Assembly (NCBI RefSeq): GCF_014805685.1
Contig: NC_060887.1
Location: 9,871,963-9,935,962, forward strand
Length of the DNA: 64,000 nucleotides
Source: Silurus meridionalis
Lineage: Eukaryota > Chordata > Actinopteri > Siluriformes > Siluridae
Reading direction: 5' to 3'
A model generated the notes under the pieces. That model did no database searches and was not told the origin of the DNA. It was given only the letters and a program-made list of their open reading frames with translations. A program made the translations under genes and the position numbers. Shown here in pieces: positions 60,775-64,000 of this stretch. Numbering within the stretch: the stretch's first letter is position 1; each line of letters opens with the position of its first letter.

Positions 60775-61387
60775 GCCAGTCTTAGGTAAGTGTGCACACC
60801 CCTAAAATTAAACTTTGTTAAAGCACCCTTTTTGATTTTATTACACCAATATGGCACACCTTGTCAATATTTGCCTGATATTCCTTACAAAAAATTAAGG
60901 TCACCCTATAGATTTCTTTTTTTGTAAATTCAGGTCTGGGCCAATAAAAAGTAATTTAAAACAATGATCTTTTAGTTAAGCCATTCCTTTATTTTTTATT
61001 TATGCTTTGGGTCATTGGTGTGCTGCCTGAGAATAAGCAGCAATGAGAAGACATAAGGGAAAGTGGCCTAGCCTAGCTCAGTTTGTCGAAACATCTCAAG
61101 GATGATCAGTGGAAACAGGATGCACCTGAGCTTAATTTTAGTGTCATGACAAAGACTGTGTGTACTTATTTTCATGTGAATTGTATTTATTTATTATTAT
61201 ACATTTTTTTTAATTTAAAATACATTTGCAAAGATTTCAAACAACTTTTTTCATGTTGTCATTATGGATTTTTATTTGTAGAATTTTGAGGAAAATAATG
61301 AATTTAATTTATTTCGGAATAAGGCTGTAACATAACACGAAGTGGAAAAAAGGTGAAGCGCTGTGATTGCTTTCCAGATGCACTGTA
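60775..61387 (+). mobile_element. Tc1-like element remnant with one terminus
   Basis: The right end GGAATAAGGCTGTAACATAA, then GTGAAGCGCTGTG and CCAGATGCACTGTA is the terminal repeat of a common fish Tc1 family. The body has ATTCCTTACAAAAAAT and GGGTCATTGGTGTGCTG blocks. The left terminus and transposase are missing. Confidence 0.7.
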
Positions 61388-61869
61388 AATAAGAGTTCTT
61401 TAATGTATCCCTGTGAGTTTAGTCTCTTGAGAAGTAGGTTTAGGAATAAAAAGCTGAAATGGAGTTAAGAAATGTATATTATGGTGTATACAATATTTTC
61501 CTTTATATCTAAATCTATGCTGTGGTCACAGGGGGGAGAACTGCAATAAACTTTTGCAAGATAGCATCATGAAAAACCAAACCTTGACTGAATACAGTAT
61601 TGTTTCATTATAAATTCGAATCTACTGTCAGCAAAAATTTGTATAAATAATAATAATCAATATTAATTAAACATCAAAATACTGGCTTAAAATTAGAGTA
61701 AACAAGCAGCATAGAGGTCCATGAATTTAATGGTAGACCCTGAAGCAGATATATTTCACAACAAATCATAATTCTTGTAAAAAGGGGATCTTGGAAAAGC
61801 TAAAGTTAACTCTAAAAGTGACTGTAAAAAAAATATATATATAAAAATATGTAAAAATGTATATATATA
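61388..61869. other. Non-coding stretch
   Basis: AT-rich, no feature recognised. Confidence 0.5.
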
Positions 61870-61897
61870 GTTCTCTAATTTTGATCGCCAGTGTGTG

Positions 61898-61986
<89 letters not shown>

Positions 61987-62007
61987 TGGCGATCAAAATT
62001 AGAGAAC
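61870..62007. repeat. Fold-back: (TA)n between inverted ends TTCTCTAATTTTGATCGCCA
   Basis: TTCTCTAATTTTGATCGCCAGTGT at the left and its exact reverse complement at the right face a TA core of about 85 bases. The ends look like a Tc1-like terminus present twice head to head. Confidence 0.85.
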
Positions 62008-62094
62008 AATATATATACATTTTATAATATATATTTTATAATATATAATATATATTTTATAATATACATTTTATAAATATATTTTATTATAATA

Positions 62095-62102
<8 letters not shown>

Positions 62103-62157
<55 letters not shown>
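62103..62157. repeat. (TA)n microsatellite
   Basis: About 27 TA units adjoining the Tc1 element. Confidence 0.9.
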
Positions 62158-62159
<2 letters not shown>

Positions 62160-62161
62160 TA

Positions 62162-63723
62162 CAGTGAGGAAAATAAGTATTTGAACACCCTGCTATTTTG
62201 CAAGTTCTCCCACGTAGAAATCATGGAGTGGTCTGAAAAAGTCATCGTGGGTGCATGTCCACTGTGAAAGACATAATCTAAAAAAAAAAAAAATCCAGAA
62301 ATAACAATGTATGATTTTTTAACTAATAATTTGTATGATACAGCTGCAAATAAGTATTTGAACACCTGAGAAAGTCAATGTTAATATTTGGTACAGTAGC
62401 CTTTGTTTGCAATTACAGAGGTCAAATGTTTCCTGTAGTTTTTCACCAGGTTTGCACACACTGCAGTAGGGATTTTGGCCCACTCCTCCACACAGATCTT
62501 CTCTAGATCAGTCAGGTTTCTGGCCTGTCGCTGAGAAACACAGAGTTTGAGCTCCCTCCAAAGATTCTCTATTGGGTTTAGGTCTGGAGACTGGCTAGCC
62601 AATGCCAGAACCTTGATATGCTTCTTACAGAGCCACTCCTTGGTTATCCTGGCTGTGTGCTTCGGGTCATTGTCATGTTGGAAGACCCAGCCTCGACCCA
62701 TCTTCAATGCTCTAACTGAGGAAGGAGGTTGTTCCCAAAATCTCGCAATACATGGCCCCGGTCATCCTCTCCTTAATACAGTGCAGTCGCCCTGTCCCAT
62801 GTGCAGAAAAACACCCCAAAGATGATGCTACCACCCCATGCTTCACAGTAGGGATGGTGTTCTTGGATGGTACTCATCATTCTTCTTCCTCCAAACACGT
62901 TTAGTGGAATTATGACCCAAAAGTTCTATTTTGGTCTCATCTGACCACATGACTTTCTCCCATGACTCCTCTGGATCATCCAAATGGTCATTGGCAAACT
63001 TAAGACGTGCCTGGACATGTGCTGGTTTAAGCAGGGAAAGCTTCCGTGCCATGCATGATTTCAAACCATGACGTCTTAGTGTATTACCAACAGTAACCTT
63101 GGAAACAGTGGTCCCAGCTCTTTTCAGGTCATTGAACAGCTCCTCCTGTGTAGTTCTGGGGTGATTTCTCACCTTCTTCAGGAACACTGAGATCCCACGA
63201 GGTGAGATCTTGCATGGAGCCCCAGTCCGAGGGAGATTGACAGTCACATTTAGCTTCTTCCATTTTCTAATGATTGCTCCAACAGTGGACCTTTTTTCAC
63301 CAAGCTGCTTGGCAATTTCCCCGTAGCCCTTTCCAGCCTTGTGGAGGTGTACAATTTTGTCTCTAGTGTCTTTGGTCTTGGCCATGTTAGTAGTTGGATT
63401 CTTACTGATTGTATGGGGTGGACAGGTGTCTTTATGCAGCTAACGACCTCAAACAGGTGCATCTAATTTAGGATAATAAATGTAGTGGAGGTGGACATTT
63501 TAAAGGCAGACTAACAGGTCAGAATTCTAGCTGATAGGCAGGTGTTCAAATACTTATTTGCAGCTGGATCATACAAATAAATAGTTTAAAAATCATATAT
63601 TGTGATTTCTGGATTTTTTTTTTTAGATTATGTCTCTCACAGTGGACATGCACCTACGATGACAATTTCAGACCCCTCCATGATTTCTAAGTGGGAGAAC
63701 TTGCAAAATAGCAGGGTGTTCAA
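62162..63723 (-). mobile_element. Tc1 element of the IR/DR type, right outer end lost
   Basis: The left inverted repeat is about 210 bp with a direct repeat at each end: outer AATAAGTATTTGAACACCCT at 62172 and inner AATAAGTATTTGAACACCTG near 62350. The right arm keeps the inner copy (63537-63560) but stops at GGGTGTTCA, about 20 bases short of the terminus, where LINE sequence begins. A TA precedes the left end. Confidence 0.88.
62381..63385 (-). pseudogene. Tc1 transposase (DD34E), broken in the middle
   Basis: The N-terminal 180 codons are open from 63385: a paired-like helix-turn-helix ([20 protein letters not shown]), an [13 protein letters not shown] linker and [14 protein letters not shown] (first D). 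The C-terminal part is open from 62707: [19 protein letters not shown] (second D) and [14 protein letters not shown] (E). The D-to-E gap is 34 residues. A single-base deletion near 62855 and at least two further shifts separate the halves. Confidence 0.88.
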
Positions 63724-64000
63724 CTCAGATAATACGGAAGTACTTTTACTAGGACCACATGCAGCTAGAAGTAAACTTTTTGATTACGTAGCATCTCTGG
63801 ATGGTGTTTCTGTTTCAGCATGTACAGCTGTCAAAGACCTTGGTGTGATTATTGACCCTAGTCTTTCCTTTGAGGCTCACATGAATAATATCACCAGGAT
63901 TGCCTTCTTTCACCTTAGAAATATTGCTAAAATTGGAAATATGATGTCATTACAGGATGCAGAAAAACTAGTTCATGCTTTTGTTACTTCTAGATTAGAC
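63724..64000 (+). pseudogene. L2-like LINE reverse transcriptase, 5'-truncated, runs off the window
   Basis: An open plus-strand frame reads NSDNTEVLLLGPHAARSKLF, AVKDLGVIIDPSLSFEAHMN, NITRIAFFHLRNIAKI and DAEKLVHAFVTSRLD, the conserved palm/thumb region of L2-like LINEs, close to the copy at 32.0-36.0 kb. It starts abruptly at the Tc1 arm. Confidence 0.85.

Noticed and set aside
60535..60857. Cys/Trp-rich small frames upstream of the apoC-IV-like gene
   Set aside because: No start context, signal peptide or family match; probably chance.

Overview
This window is vertebrate nuclear DNA, almost certainly from a ray-finned fish. It has spliced genes with GT/GC-AG introns. Its repeats are typical teleost ones: Tc1/mariner, hAT, L2- and RTE-type LINEs, DIRS, tRNA-derived SINEs, and long CA, TA and GATA microsatellites. 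Its apolipoprotein genes have the fish forms of apoC-II and the 14-kDa apolipoprotein. A catfish or other otophysan is plausible, but the sequence alone does not prove it. No bacterial, viral or CRISPR features were seen.

Layout. (1) 1-9.75 kb, plus strand: the 3' half of an immunoglobulin-superfamily adhesion gene of the BCAM/MCAM family (two Ig domains, a transmembrane segment and a short tail), with Tc1-like elements and a SINE in its introns. A 33-nt exon before the membrane exon can be read through to give an alternative C-terminus that looks like a GPI-anchor signal, with its own AATAAA downstream. (2) 9.75-21.9 kb: mostly non-coding, with decayed LINE tails, Tc1-like elements, a possible octamer/TATA promoter near 16.25 kb, and a tRNA-Glu-derived SINE at 20.1 kb with a 19-bp target duplication. 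(3) 21.94-29.58 kb: a 7.64-kb element bounded by an 8-bp direct repeat and short inverted termini (hAT-like). It is packed with inverted repeats and repeated tRNA-like units carrying A and B boxes, and is the most unusual object here. (4) 30-36 kb: an RTE LINE remnant and a nearly full-length L2-like LINE (minus strand, 4.0 kb, flanked by GAAAGCAG). An uninterrupted copy of its insertion site lies at 46.6 kb. (5) 38.06-43.83 kb, minus strand: a complete C2H2 zinc-finger gene (3 coding exons, 542 aa) with a CpG-type promoter near 43.9 kb. (6) 47.7-60.4 kb, minus strand: three small apolipoprotein genes, apoC-II, an apoA-II/14-kDa type, and an apoC-IV-like gene. DIRS and hAT debris lies between the first two. 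(7) 60.8-64 kb: Tc1-like remnants, a (TA)n fold-back, a nearly complete IR/DR Tc1 element, and the start of another L2-like LINE.

The three apolipoprotein genes share one plan: a leading non-coding exon (inferred), a short signal-peptide exon, then the mature helical protein. They probably form one liver/intestine/yolk-type lipoprotein cluster. A BCAM-like gene near apoC genes resembles the mammalian BCAM-APOE-APOC block, which supports the bcam label. All exon joins were inferred by reading splice signals and phases by eye; no transcript or database search was available.
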